This document shows, piece by piece, positions 27,623-34,776 of a stretch of 43,196 nt of DNA. The notes beneath the pieces were generated by a model. It was not told where the DNA came from, searched no databases, and saw only the letters and a program-made list of their open reading frames with translations. This DNA comes from Candidatus Hodarchaeota archaeon (lineage in GTDB: Archaea > Asgardarchaeota > Heimdallarchaeia > Hodarchaeales > YT1-039). Each line of letters begins with the position of its first letter. Within the stretch, counting starts at the first letter, position 1. The stretch covers positions 1 to 43,196 of the forward strand of contig JAEOTF010000226.1 of assembly GCA_016840025.1 (NCBI GenBank), read 5' to 3'. A program made the translations under genes and the position numbers.

Positions 27623-28327
27623 AGTTTCTTCCACATCTTCTTTAGTCCCCTCTATGAGAATGACAGCGCATCCTTCCGCTCCTCCCACACCACCGCTGGC
27701 AACATGCGTCGCTGAAACATTAAATAGAAGTTCAAGGGAATCTAATTCTGTAACCACTATTCCTGGTATAGGGAATAGTCCCACTTTATTACCCATGGCG
27801 AGATCTACTTCTTCTCTTCCCAATTCGAGAGCATATTCATGAACATCACCCGCTATCATCTTTTCTAAGCCAATAGGAATCATAATCCTAATCCCTCGCG
27901 CAAGTGCAGGCCCACAAATTACCCCTACTGTACCACCCAGTGGATGTGCCATGAGAACCCCTACATTACCATCCAAGTCAAGTGCGTTTCCTCCTTTGAT
28001 GATAACGTCTCCTTTTCCCATTTTTTCAACAGCTTCTTGAAGTAAACTAATTTCTTCGGGAGTACCATTGACGAACAGGATTTCGGGTAATCGATCATCC
28101 GCTGGACAACCAGTTAATCCAACATTTGGTACTATTTGCCCTGCTACGTAGCGATTCTTCTCAATAGGCTTGTTCAACAGTTTTTCAAGAATATATGCAT
28201 TTGTAGTCCCTCGACACATCAATATTTTTCCTTTTTTCAGCGCTTTTTGAATATCAGGATGTTTTATAATCCCTTCTGCGATAAGCCGTTTACTCTGTAC
28301 GGGAGTTAGAGTTATTAGTGCTTTCAT
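27569..28327 (-). CDS. Conserved alpha/beta protein of unknown function
   Basis: The ATG at 28327 (252 residues) has GGTGA eight bases upstream; an ATG at 28342 in frame is the alternative. The protein is glycine-rich with a regular alternation of strands and turns: GKILMCRGTTNAYILEKLL, GDVIIKGGNALD, NVGVLMAHPLGGTVGVICGP and HVASGGVGGAEGCAVILIEG. It looks like a compact cytosolic enzyme or ligand-binding protein. I believe relatives exist in other prokaryotes, but I cannot name a function. It is probably co-transcribed with the HEAT-repeat gene downstream. Confidence 0.75.
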   Translation of the reverse strand: MKALITLTPVQSKRLIAEGIIKHPDIQKALKKGKILMCRGTTNAYILEKLLNKPIEKNRYVAGQIVPNVGLTGCPADDRLPEILFVNGTPEEISLLQEAVEKMGKGDVIIKGGNALDLDGNVGVLMAHPLGGTVGVICGPALARGIRIMIPIGLEKMIAGDVHEYALELGREEVDLAMGNKVGLFPIPGIVVTELDSLELLFNVSATHVASGGVGGAEGCAVILIEGTKEDVEETFNFTRTLQREKPFQPRL

Positions 28328-28647
28328 TGTATTTCTCACCATTTTCCAGGATTATTATTATTATGCATTTAAGAAGAGTTCCCGCTATATCAAGTCATTA
28401 TTTTTAGTTATTTATTAGACAGAATTACCAACAAGCATATAATTGCCTGTCTCTCATCTATTAGCTCTTTTTTTAGCTTCTCTTGAAACTACGGAGAAAA
28501 TTAAGAGATTCTCATACTTTGAACTCGTATTAAAGAGCCATACGGTTGAATCCTTTTAAGAAATAGCACGAAAAAAGAGAAATAAAGTGGTTAAAAAGCT
28601 TTAATTTTAAATGAAGGAAAAAAGGGAAAAATTAAAGAGAAATTAGG
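28328..28647. other. Gene-free spacer
   Basis: There are 320 AT-rich bases between the end of the SPFH gene and the start of the unknown gene at 28327, both on the minus strand. I see no gene, RNA or strong hairpin. It should hold the terminator of the SPFH operon and the promoter of the next one. Confidence 0.4.
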
Positions 28648-29835
28648 TTATTTTTTCTTCTCTTTCGGTTTCTGTTTGCTCATATCTCCTATTATTTGAA
28701 CAAAGGGGAGAATAGCGTTGGCTAAAGATTGGAACGCGTCTTCACCTTGTCCTAAAACCATCATATTATCGATTTTCATATTTTTAAATACTTCTGGGAG
28801 CATCTCCATTGTCTTCAGTTGAATAAATCGTTCTGATGCTTGATCTGCTGCTTTAACTTGCTCAAGGAGTCCTTCTGCTTCTGCAAGGAGTTTTTGCCGA
28901 ATTCTCGCCGCCTCACCTTCTGCTTGAGCAAGTAATTGCGTTTTCATAGCTTCTGCTTGTCTTGTTACTCGTTCAACTTCGACATCAATTTCTTGGGTAA
29001 TTCGTTTGTATTTTTCAGCGTCCGCTTCAATTAATAATTTCTTTTTCGCAGTCTCTGCCTCGATTTCAACTCGTCGCAATTCTAATTCTTGAACCCGTAT
29101 TTCCCGCTCTTTAGCTTTCTCTTGGACTCGTAAATTTACTTCTTGTTCTGATAAACCTGTCTTTTGATCGACATCGAGGTTTCGTAACTGAGTAGTTTCT
29201 TCCATTACTGCACGACGAACCTTCGCTTTCTCCTCTTCTTGAAGTTTTTTGTCTGCTTCGAGGTTTTCTTTAAGTTTTGCGTCTAGCACTTCAACATCAC
29301 GGATTTCAACACTCTCGATAGTTAAACCCCAGTCTGAAACCAGTGTATGAAGCTCTGAAGTAACGCTCTTGATGATGAGTTCTCGTTCTCTGATGATCGA
29401 TTCAATAGGCATGTTCGCACAGGTAGTTCGGATGATTGATTCAGCTGTATTCTTAATCACTGTTTCTACATAATCGTCTTCGTGTCTGACCCATGAAACC
29501 TTTGAGAATGAAGTTTCAGGTTTTGTAACACGCCAATAAATGTAAGCAGTTAAAGCCACATCTTGATATTCATGACTTACTACTTGTTCTTTTGCTTCAA
29601 GTAATGTTTGTTGCACCGTAGTTGGAATAACGATTATTTCGTCGAATAACGGATACAAAAAAACCCGTCCACCCGTGCCGGCTTTCTTAACTTTTCCATT
29701 CCTTAAATGAATAACGTATTCATTTGGTTTAAACTTCCTGTACCGACTTACATAGAAGAGCAAGAAAAGAATTAATAATGCGCCAATTATCACAATCCCA
29801 TAAAATATGAGATCACCATAAGCAATATCTGCCAT
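28648..29835 (-). CDS. SPFH/band 7 (flotillin-like) membrane scaffold protein
   Basis: About 395 residues; of two neighbouring ATGs the one at 29835 sits best after GGAGG (seven bases). One N-terminal membrane helix (LIFYGIVIIGALLILFLLFY) anchors the protein. The SPFH domain follows at about 35-215 (KPNEYVIHLRNGKVKKAGTG, DVALTAYIYWRVTKP, LTIESVEIRDVEV). A long charged coiled coil (about 190-345) then carries the Ala/Glu/Arg repeats typical of flotillins, for example EGEAARIRQKLLAEAEG. Proteins of this kind form oligomers that organise membrane microdomains. The NfeD-like gene directly upstream, 27 bases away, is its usual partner, as in the bacterial yuaF-floT operon. Confidence 0.92.
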   Translation of the reverse strand: MADIAYGDLIFYGIVIIGALLILFLLFYVSRYRKFKPNEYVIHLRNGKVKKAGTGGRVFLYPLFDEIIVIPTTVQQTLLEAKEQVVSHEYQDVALTAYIYWRVTKPETSFSKVSWVRHEDDYVETVIKNTAESIIRTTCANMPIESIIRERELIIKSVTSELHTLVSDWGLTIESVEIRDVEVLDAKLKENLEADKKLQEEEKAKVRRAVMEETTQLRNLDVDQKTGLSEQEVNLRVQEKAKEREIRVQELELRRVEIEAETAKKKLLIEADAEKYKRITQEIDVEVERVTRQAEAMKTQLLAQAEGEAARIRQKLLAEAEGLLEQVKAADQASERFIQLKTMEMLPEVFKNMKIDNMMVLGQGEDAFQSLANAILPFVQIIGDMSKQKPKEKKK

Positions 29836-29862
29836 CATTTATCCTCCTTTTTGAAAATCGTT

Positions 29863-30495
29863 TTATTTTCTTGGCAGGGGCCACTTATCAATAATAAGTT
29901 GGCCACCTTCTTTGCCAATTACATATCCTGGTTCTCTTTTTTTAAAGATCGTCCCCGGATGAGCCCTTGCTGCCATTTTAATTGTATCTTCCGGGGGACC
30001 GACCCTGACATGGACTAGTCCTCCTTTTTCGTCGACTGAGGTAATACAACGTACTTCCATATCGACCTTGATTCTGTCCGCTGCTACTTCAGAGAGCGAA
30101 GAAACTGCTAGTTTTCTCCAAAGATAGGAAACTACCAATGAAGTCAATATTGGCAGTGAAATGATAAATCCTAACCGAAGAAAAGAATTCATCTCCATTT
30201 CAAAAAAAATCGTACCAACGCCACCAAAGGTAAGAAGAAAGGTCGCTGCCATCAGAAAGAGAGGGGTGGCAGAATCATCATGTCCTATGCCACCTTCTAC
30301 ATCATGATCCAATGATATATCTTTATCAAAGGAGATATCATGATCTACATCATGATCTACATCATGATCGAATATGTGAAGTCCTTGAAATACAACGACT
30401 AAAATAAACAACATAATACCAAGGACAAGAAATCCATTACTTGTTGGTTTTAAAATCTGTTCCCACCATTCTAATTCAGTCCCGTAAGACCACAC
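29863..30495 (-). CDS. NfeD-like membrane protein with a His/Asp-rich segment
   Basis: The GTG at 30495 has GGTGA seven bases before it (a TTG two codons upstream is the alternative), giving about 210 residues. A first membrane helix (GFLVLGIMLFILVVVFQGL) leads to a segment of about 26 residues made of DHDV repeats (DHDVDHDVDHDISFDKD), then two or three further helices and a C-terminal OB-fold-like domain (MEVRCITSVDEKGGLVHVRV ... GGQLIIDKWPLP). That is the layout of NfeD proteins, which partner SPFH scaffolds. The His/Asp stretch could bind a divalent metal on one side of the membrane and is not usual for the family. Confidence 0.85.
   Translation of the reverse strand: MWSYGTELEWWEQILKPTSNGFLVLGIMLFILVVVFQGLHIFDHDVDHDVDHDISFDKDISLDHDVEGGIGHDDSATPLFLMAATFLLTFGGVGTIFFEMEMNSFLRLGFIISLPILTSLVVSYLWRKLAVSSLSEVAADRIKVDMEVRCITSVDEKGGLVHVRVGPPEDTIKMAARAHPGTIFKKREPGYVIGKEGGQLIIDKWPLPRK
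30295..30372 (-). repeat. Short tandem repeat coding for DHDV units
   Basis: Units of about 12 bases (CATGATCTACAT in the plus direction) are repeated in tandem near 30336-30370, with degenerate copies to 30295. They encode the Asp-His-rich loop of the NfeD-like protein. Copy number is likely to vary between strains. Confidence 0.75.
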
Positions 30496-30501
30496 TGGCA
30501 A

Positions 30502-30909
30502 TTCACCCTATCTATTTTCATATTTTACTCTCTTCTCTACCATTTGATTGGGACAAATAAGAGTGAGAATAATCAAAGATGTTAGTTCCTTTCATTAATC
30601 CTTCTAAAAAATGTTCTTGAAGGATTTATATATGAATCCTATTAAGAAGTTATGTGTTAACTAATGTAAACTAAAGCACTTTCCTCATCATCTGAAGCTG
30701 AGAAAACACTTCGAACCAAATTCGGTCGTTTTTTAATTTTCCTAGCCTTCATCTACTCGTATTTGGCTATATTAGCGGAGTTATACTCTTTTTGTACCAA
30801 TTTTTAGGAAAAAATCCCATTTTCGATGAAATCAAAGGTCGTATGCCTATGCCTCTCGCTCTAATGATAACTTTATTTGTATTCGCTACTTTTCTTGTGA
30901 GAAAATCAT
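30502..30909. other. Intergenic region with a TATA palindrome and a small hydrophobic frame
   Basis: About 400 bases upstream of the NfeD-SPFH operon and downstream of the solenoid gene. It contains a 20-base TATA-centred palindrome (30621-30640) and, on the plus strand, an open membrane-protein-like frame (see the separate entries). No RNA gene is evident. Confidence 0.45.
30621..30640. promoter_or_regulatory. Palindromic TATA-box region
   Basis: AGGATTTATATATGAATCCT is a palindrome except for one mismatched pair (18 of 20 positions). Both strands read as a TATA box (TTTATATA on plus, CATATATAAA on minus). It lies about 125 bases before the NfeD-like start. It may be a bidirectional promoter or an operator overlapping one. 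Confidence 0.45.
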
Positions 30910-30953
30910 TTAGCTACTTAGAGAGATTGCTGACAATAATAGGGGTATACTAA
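30702..30953 (+). pseudogene. Possible small or broken two-helix membrane protein
   Basis: A frame with no start codon at its beginning stays open for 83 codons. It reads like a membrane protein: a helix near HLLVFGYISGVILFYQFL, a loop NPIFDEIKGR, and a second helix PLALMITLFVFATFLVRKSF. The first ATG in frame is at 30843, which would give only 36 residues (MPMPLALMITLF...). Just upstream another frame also encodes hydrophobic residues (RFLIFLAFIYSYLAIL), as if a frameshift had broken a longer gene. It ends 44 bases into the 3' end of the solenoid gene on the other strand. Chance is possible in this AT-rich sequence. Confidence 0.3.
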
Positions 30954-32337
30954 TGTCTACAAAACCAATGTCCAGAAGAACTAAGCCGATTAATAATTCA
31001 TCTCGTAAATCATGAAGTTTAGCTAAACTGGGCGATGGTGGAGCAGAAATCCAATCCCGCAATGCAAGCCCCACTAAGAGGCCCCATTGAATGTCAAGAT
31101 CTCTTTCAGCTTGAAACTGACTGACAATTGATCCTACTTCCCCTTTCAAGGAAGAAAGCACAGTGTATGATATTGCGGTGAATTTTTTAATCTTTGAATC
31201 GGGAAATTCCATAAATCTCTTTACTTCATCTGCTAGAGCATAATCCTTTCTCATTAGTGCTATTGAAAAGATTCGAAGAATGGCTAATAGTTTATCCATT
31301 GTGGAAGGACCTGCGCCTGCTAGGTTTAGACAATCCTGCGAAAATCTTTGGATGATTCTGTCATCACCCATTTCCCATTCTAAGAAGAAACTAGCGTTTA
31401 TTCCAGCAATTCTTACATCCAAGTTTGAAGATTCCAATAACCTACGTAAAATTTCCTCAACATTGGAATTTTGGTTTAGTATCTCAAAAATTTGTTGATA
31501 ATCACTTTCTAATTCTTTCCATTCACGCATATTGTCTAGAAAGCTTGTTAAATCATGATTCTGTTGCAACATACGTAAATAAGAGAGTACAATTGCTGAA
31601 TTAGGGCCGATTCGCGATTGATATTCAATTTGACTATTAATTATAAATTTTAGTTGATTCATTCTGTCATCTGACTCGAGAAGGGAGATTAAAAACGCTA
31701 GGCATATTGCAACAGTTCGTTTAGCCGCTTTATTGGTGATCCATGCAAGAAGTCTATTTATAGCCGTTATAGATTCATTGATTAGTCCTGAAGCAATTCC
31801 AAAAAGAGTTAATCCTACTATAAAATAACTGGGGTCGTCGGTATTCCGTAATTCACTGATGTCTTTCATTAACAAGTCGATTGACTTTTTTTCTGGGAAG
31901 AATTTGCTTAAAAGTCCCAATCCCACAGCATTCCCTTGAATTAATGATGAATCTTTCTCTTTTGTGAGTTTTAAGGTTTCTTTGTATATATTTTTCTGAA
32001 ATTTTGCTGAATGAGAGAAAAAACCTAATTTTCCTAATGATAAGGCAGCGAGCATACTAACGGTTTCCCTTTGTTCACCTATAGTATTTTTTAAAAGCCT
32101 ATATGCTTTTTTAGATCCTTTTTTCGAACTAGGGGTGTTGAAATACCCTAATCCTGCTACTGCAGCACTTTTGATACGTACTTGATTTGATTGCAACCCC
32201 TTTTCTAAAAAAGATAGAGATTTATCTGGATCTAAATGTGGTGACAGTCCAGAGGCAATTAAGGCGGCTTCCCAAATAGGTGATTCACTTTCTGAGAAAA
32301 TATCATCAAGTAAGAACGAAAGTTCGTTATCGCTCAA
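30910..32337 (-). CDS. Alpha-solenoid protein with HEAT/PC-like repeats
   Basis: A 475-residue, wholly helical protein starting at TTG 32337, with TTGGAGAG seven bases upstream. The N-terminal 200 residues contain helices ending in small-residue motifs: IKSAAVAGLGYF, VSMLAALSLGKLGFF, IQGNAVGLGLLSKFF and YFIVGLTLFGIASGL. These resemble both HEAT repeats and the GxxAxLGLG helices of proteasome/cyclosome (PC) repeats found in proteasome subunits Rpn1 and Rpn2. The C-terminal half continues as an irregular helical array. It is probably a scaffold or adaptor. It is preceded by the histidine kinase on the same strand with about 60 bases between, so it may be co-transcribed. The PC resemblance is tentative. 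Confidence 0.72.
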   Translation of the reverse strand: MSDNELSFLLDDIFSESESPIWEAALIASGLSPHLDPDKSLSFLEKGLQSNQVRIKSAAVAGLGYFNTPSSKKGSKKAYRLLKNTIGEQRETVSMLAALSLGKLGFFSHSAKFQKNIYKETLKLTKEKDSSLIQGNAVGLGLLSKFFPEKKSIDLLMKDISELRNTDDPSYFIVGLTLFGIASGLINESITAINRLLAWITNKAAKRTVAICLAFLISLLESDDRMNQLKFIINSQIEYQSRIGPNSAIVLSYLRMLQQNHDLTSFLDNMREWKELESDYQQIFEILNQNSNVEEILRRLLESSNLDVRIAGINASFFLEWEMGDDRIIQRFSQDCLNLAGAGPSTMDKLLAILRIFSIALMRKDYALADEVKRFMEFPDSKIKKFTAISYTVLSSLKGEVGSIVSQFQAERDLDIQWGLLVGLALRDWISAPPSPSLAKLHDLRDELLIGLVLLDIGFVDISIPLLLSAISLSS

Positions 32338-32396
32338 AGTTTACTCTCCAACAATTAGTTTAGAGATTTATATTTATTAATTACTATTATAATAAT

Positions 32397-34055
32397 CTAT
32401 TTGGGAAGAGTAAAAAAGAAGGTACTTCCTTCACCCACTTCTGATTCTACCCAAATTTCTCCTCCATAAATCTGAATAATTTTCTTAACAATTGCTAATC
32501 CCGCTCCTGTGCTATCTATCTCATTTTGTGGATGAACAGTTTGGAATAATTTGAAAATTCTATCAAAATGCTTTTCTTCAATCCCAGATCCATTATCTGT
32601 AATGCTAAATTGCCAATGCCCGCCCATGTCTAAACAATTTATAGTAATTAAACCTTGGGGCTTATCTATGAACTTTATTGCATTACTCAACAAGTTTTGC
32701 CAGACTTGGAAAAGGCGTGTACTATTAGCGAAAATAGTAGGTAACTTGGTTTCAATCTTTATCTCAATATTATTGGCTGGGACTAGTAGATTAATCACTT
32801 CTACCAGAAGTTCACTTAATTCAACTTCAATAATTTCTTCCTGGACGCGTTCAATGCGTGAATAGTCGAGTATTCCCTGAATCAAGCTATTCATGCGTCT
32901 TACCTGTTTCATTAATAAACTTAAATTCTCTTTACCTTCTTCTTCCAACCCGTTAACGTGATTAGTTAATAATTGCTCAGCTAGTAGATTAACACTCCGA
33001 AGTGGTGCTTTCAGATCATGAGAGACAATGTAAGCAAAATCCTTTAATTCTGCATTAACCTTCTGAAGCTCCTGATGACTTTCCCGTAGGGCTTCTTCTA
33101 TTGTCACTCGTCGGAATGCGAGCGCCAGTTGCATCGCAGCTCTTTCTAATATTTCAATCATATATAATGGAACCATATTTTCTCGATTGTCAGCTATGTG
33201 GATTAAACCAAGGATTCTAGCGTCGATATGAATTGGTATGAGCGCCACAGACTCGTACCCGTATGCATTGCACACATTACGGGTCTTTCCCTTCTCCTCT
33301 TCAGAAACAGTCGCTAAAAACCGTGTGGTAGTGTTCATGAAAAAAGAGCCATTTTCTGTGTAGAATGGAAGTGAAGGATCAATCTCCCCTTTGATGACGT
33401 TAATACACATACAATGGTCTGAATTGATCGATAGCGGACTCTCTGACTTATAGAAGCTATGAGAAAACCCCTTATAACCAGAATAAGGGATGTTGCCATA
33501 GTCATCCAATATACGAATCCCGATCGCTTCACAACCCGTAAAATCCTGAATTTCTGCAATAAATTCCTCAAATAAGGCGTTAATCTCGATGTGTCGATTG
33601 GTGATACCGAGGAGGCGATTGCTAATTCGTAACGCATTTTCTGTCTTATTACGCTCGGTGATGTCTTCTCCTGAACTTAACATACCAATAATTCTGTTAT
33701 CTTCGTCCTTCAATAATGTATTATACCAAGCAGTAAGTCTTTCTTCACCATTTTTTGTTAAGACAGGATTCTCATAATATTCAACAGGCTCAAGTTCTCC
33801 GTTCATCAACTGTTTGAAAACAGTCCGTACTTCATCCCTAAATCGTGGTGGTAGGCAGCTCTCAAACCAACAATTACCTATTAGCTCCTCTTTTTCATAA
33901 CCTAAAACCTGACAACCTGCTTGATTAATCATGGTTACTTCCCCCTTTTCATTTAAGATTACCACTATGACTCCAATATTGTCTAAATGTTTAAATACCT
34001 TATGATTTTCCCTTAGTAGATTCTTTTCGCTCTCTTTCTCTAGTACGAAACTCAC
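32397..34055 (-). CDS. Soluble PAS-GAF sensor histidine kinase
   Basis: The likely start is GTG 34055 with AGGAG ten bases upstream (552 residues); a longer frame to 34169 is less convincing. A PAS domain (about 20-135, GVIVVILNEKGEVTMINQAG ... SGEDITER) is followed by a GAF domain (about 150-315, IGIRILDD ... GLIHIADNRE), then HisKA with the phosphorylated H346 in IVSHDLKAPLRS. The HATPase domain shows the N, G1 and G2 boxes (NLLSNAIKFI, DNGSGIEE, STGAGLAIVKK). No membrane segment is visible, so it senses an internal signal, perhaps redox or a small ligand. No response regulator lies nearby, so its partner is elsewhere or is the solenoid protein downstream. Confidence 0.93.
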   Translation of the reverse strand: MSFVLEKESEKNLLRENHKVFKHLDNIGVIVVILNEKGEVTMINQAGCQVLGYEKEELIGNCWFESCLPPRFRDEVRTVFKQLMNGELEPVEYYENPVLTKNGEERLTAWYNTLLKDEDNRIIGMLSSGEDITERNKTENALRISNRLLGITNRHIEINALFEEFIAEIQDFTGCEAIGIRILDDYGNIPYSGYKGFSHSFYKSESPLSINSDHCMCINVIKGEIDPSLPFYTENGSFFMNTTTRFLATVSEEEKGKTRNVCNAYGYESVALIPIHIDARILGLIHIADNRENMVPLYMIEILERAAMQLALAFRRVTIEEALRESHQELQKVNAELKDFAYIVSHDLKAPLRSVNLLAEQLLTNHVNGLEEEGKENLSLLMKQVRRMNSLIQGILDYSRIERVQEEIIEVELSELLVEVINLLVPANNIEIKIETKLPTIFANSTRLFQVWQNLLSNAIKFIDKPQGLITINCLDMGGHWQFSITDNGSGIEEKHFDRIFKLFQTVHPQNEIDSTGAGLAIVKKIIQIYGGEIWVESEVGEGSTFFFTLPK

Positions 34056-34344
34056 CAATCTGCGTCTCCTGTTAAAAACTATTAATGAGTTTGTTTGAGC
34101 TAGGTATGTTAAAAATAGCCCACAAGAATAACTCCTACGGAAATTAAGACAAGAGAATTTTATAAACATTTAGAACACTAAAGCACACTAATGAGGCTAA
34201 TGTTCAGTTTTTGTTAGTTTTAACTTAGTAAGATCAATTTAGCAGCCTAACTCATATCCCTTAGGGAACTAATCCTAGTAAACCCCCTCAATCCTATTAA
34301 CAATGCTTAAATCTTCTAATCCTAGTTTATACTACATAGCCAAG
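34056..34344. other. AT-rich gene-free flank with CTAATCCTAGT repeats
   Basis: Between the histidine kinase start and the structured island. CTAATCCTAGT occurs twice (34269-34279 and 34316-34326) with a partial third copy between. A small palindrome TCCCTTAGGGA lies at about 34257-34267. It should contain the promoter of the kinase gene. No coding potential is seen. Confidence 0.45.
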
Positions 34345-34774
34345 AAACCCCACTCATCGCTGGCGTGGGTGGGATGAAGTGGCTGAATCAGGTTCAATCA
34401 CTCGACAAATGCCTTTTCGCCAACAGTCGGTTTAACACGAAGACTTTGCTCATTGTTTCATTCACATTCATTAGGTCTGTTTCTTTTCTTCATACTATTC
34501 TAGGCAGGCTAAAAGAAAGCCTGGCTCCCGAAAGGGAGTAGTCCACATTGCCACTGTTACTAGAGGTTTCGTGTCAGCAACACTTCGCCTAACCCTGTAG
34601 CGATGTTTAATCACTGACCGCAGAGTGCCGGACGTGTGGAGTATCCGACAGTGCCTATATATTCTCCGTAACGGACTACATCATCTTTGCAGATGATGTT
34701 AAGGCTAATCAACGGGGCTTGAAATGGTGACCCATCCCAAGCCCACAGATCGCTTGCGTCTGTGGGTTGTTGAC
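34345..34774 (+). ncRNA. Structured GC-richer island, candidate omega-RNA / IS200-IS605-like remnant
   Basis: About 430 non-coding bases, clearly richer in G+C than their surroundings. Strong hairpins include CAGGCT/AGCCTG (34505-34523), CTCCC-GAAA-GGGAG (34525-34538), CATCATCT-TTGC-AGATGATG (34679-34698) and CCCACAGA/TCTGTGGG (34742-34766). GGGCTTG (34715-34721) can pair with CAAGCCC (34738-34744), which overlaps the last hairpin and so could form a pseudoknot or switch. The end, AAGCCCAC-hairpin-GTGGGTTGTTGAC, resembles the right end of IS200/IS605 elements, where TnpB guide RNAs stop. A related hairpin with ATCGCTGGCGTGGGT stands at the left end (34347-34370). No transposase frame remains. 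It may be an orphan guide RNA, a small non-autonomous element, or another structured RNA. Confidence 0.45.
34742..34774 (+). repeat. End hairpin followed by TTGAC, IS200/IS605-like right end
   Basis: An 8-bp stem (34742-34749 with 34759-34766) closes on CGC-TT-GCG, so almost the whole 25 bases pair. TTGTTGAC follows directly. The Hsp90 stop codon begins three bases beyond, at 34777-34779. The position and form fit a transposon end inserted just after the gene. Confidence 0.5.
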
Positions 34775-34776
34775 TT

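Noticed and set aside
34386..34412. GGTTCAATC as a tRNA T-loop
   Set aside because: No matching T-stem, anticodon arm or acceptor stem surrounds it.
34345..34774. RNase P RNA or SRP RNA as identity of the structured island
   Set aside because: I looked for the conserved GAGGAAAGUCC/ACAGAA blocks of RNase P and the AGG...GGAA...AGCAG apical loop of SRP RNA on both strands and did not find them; a covariance search is still needed.
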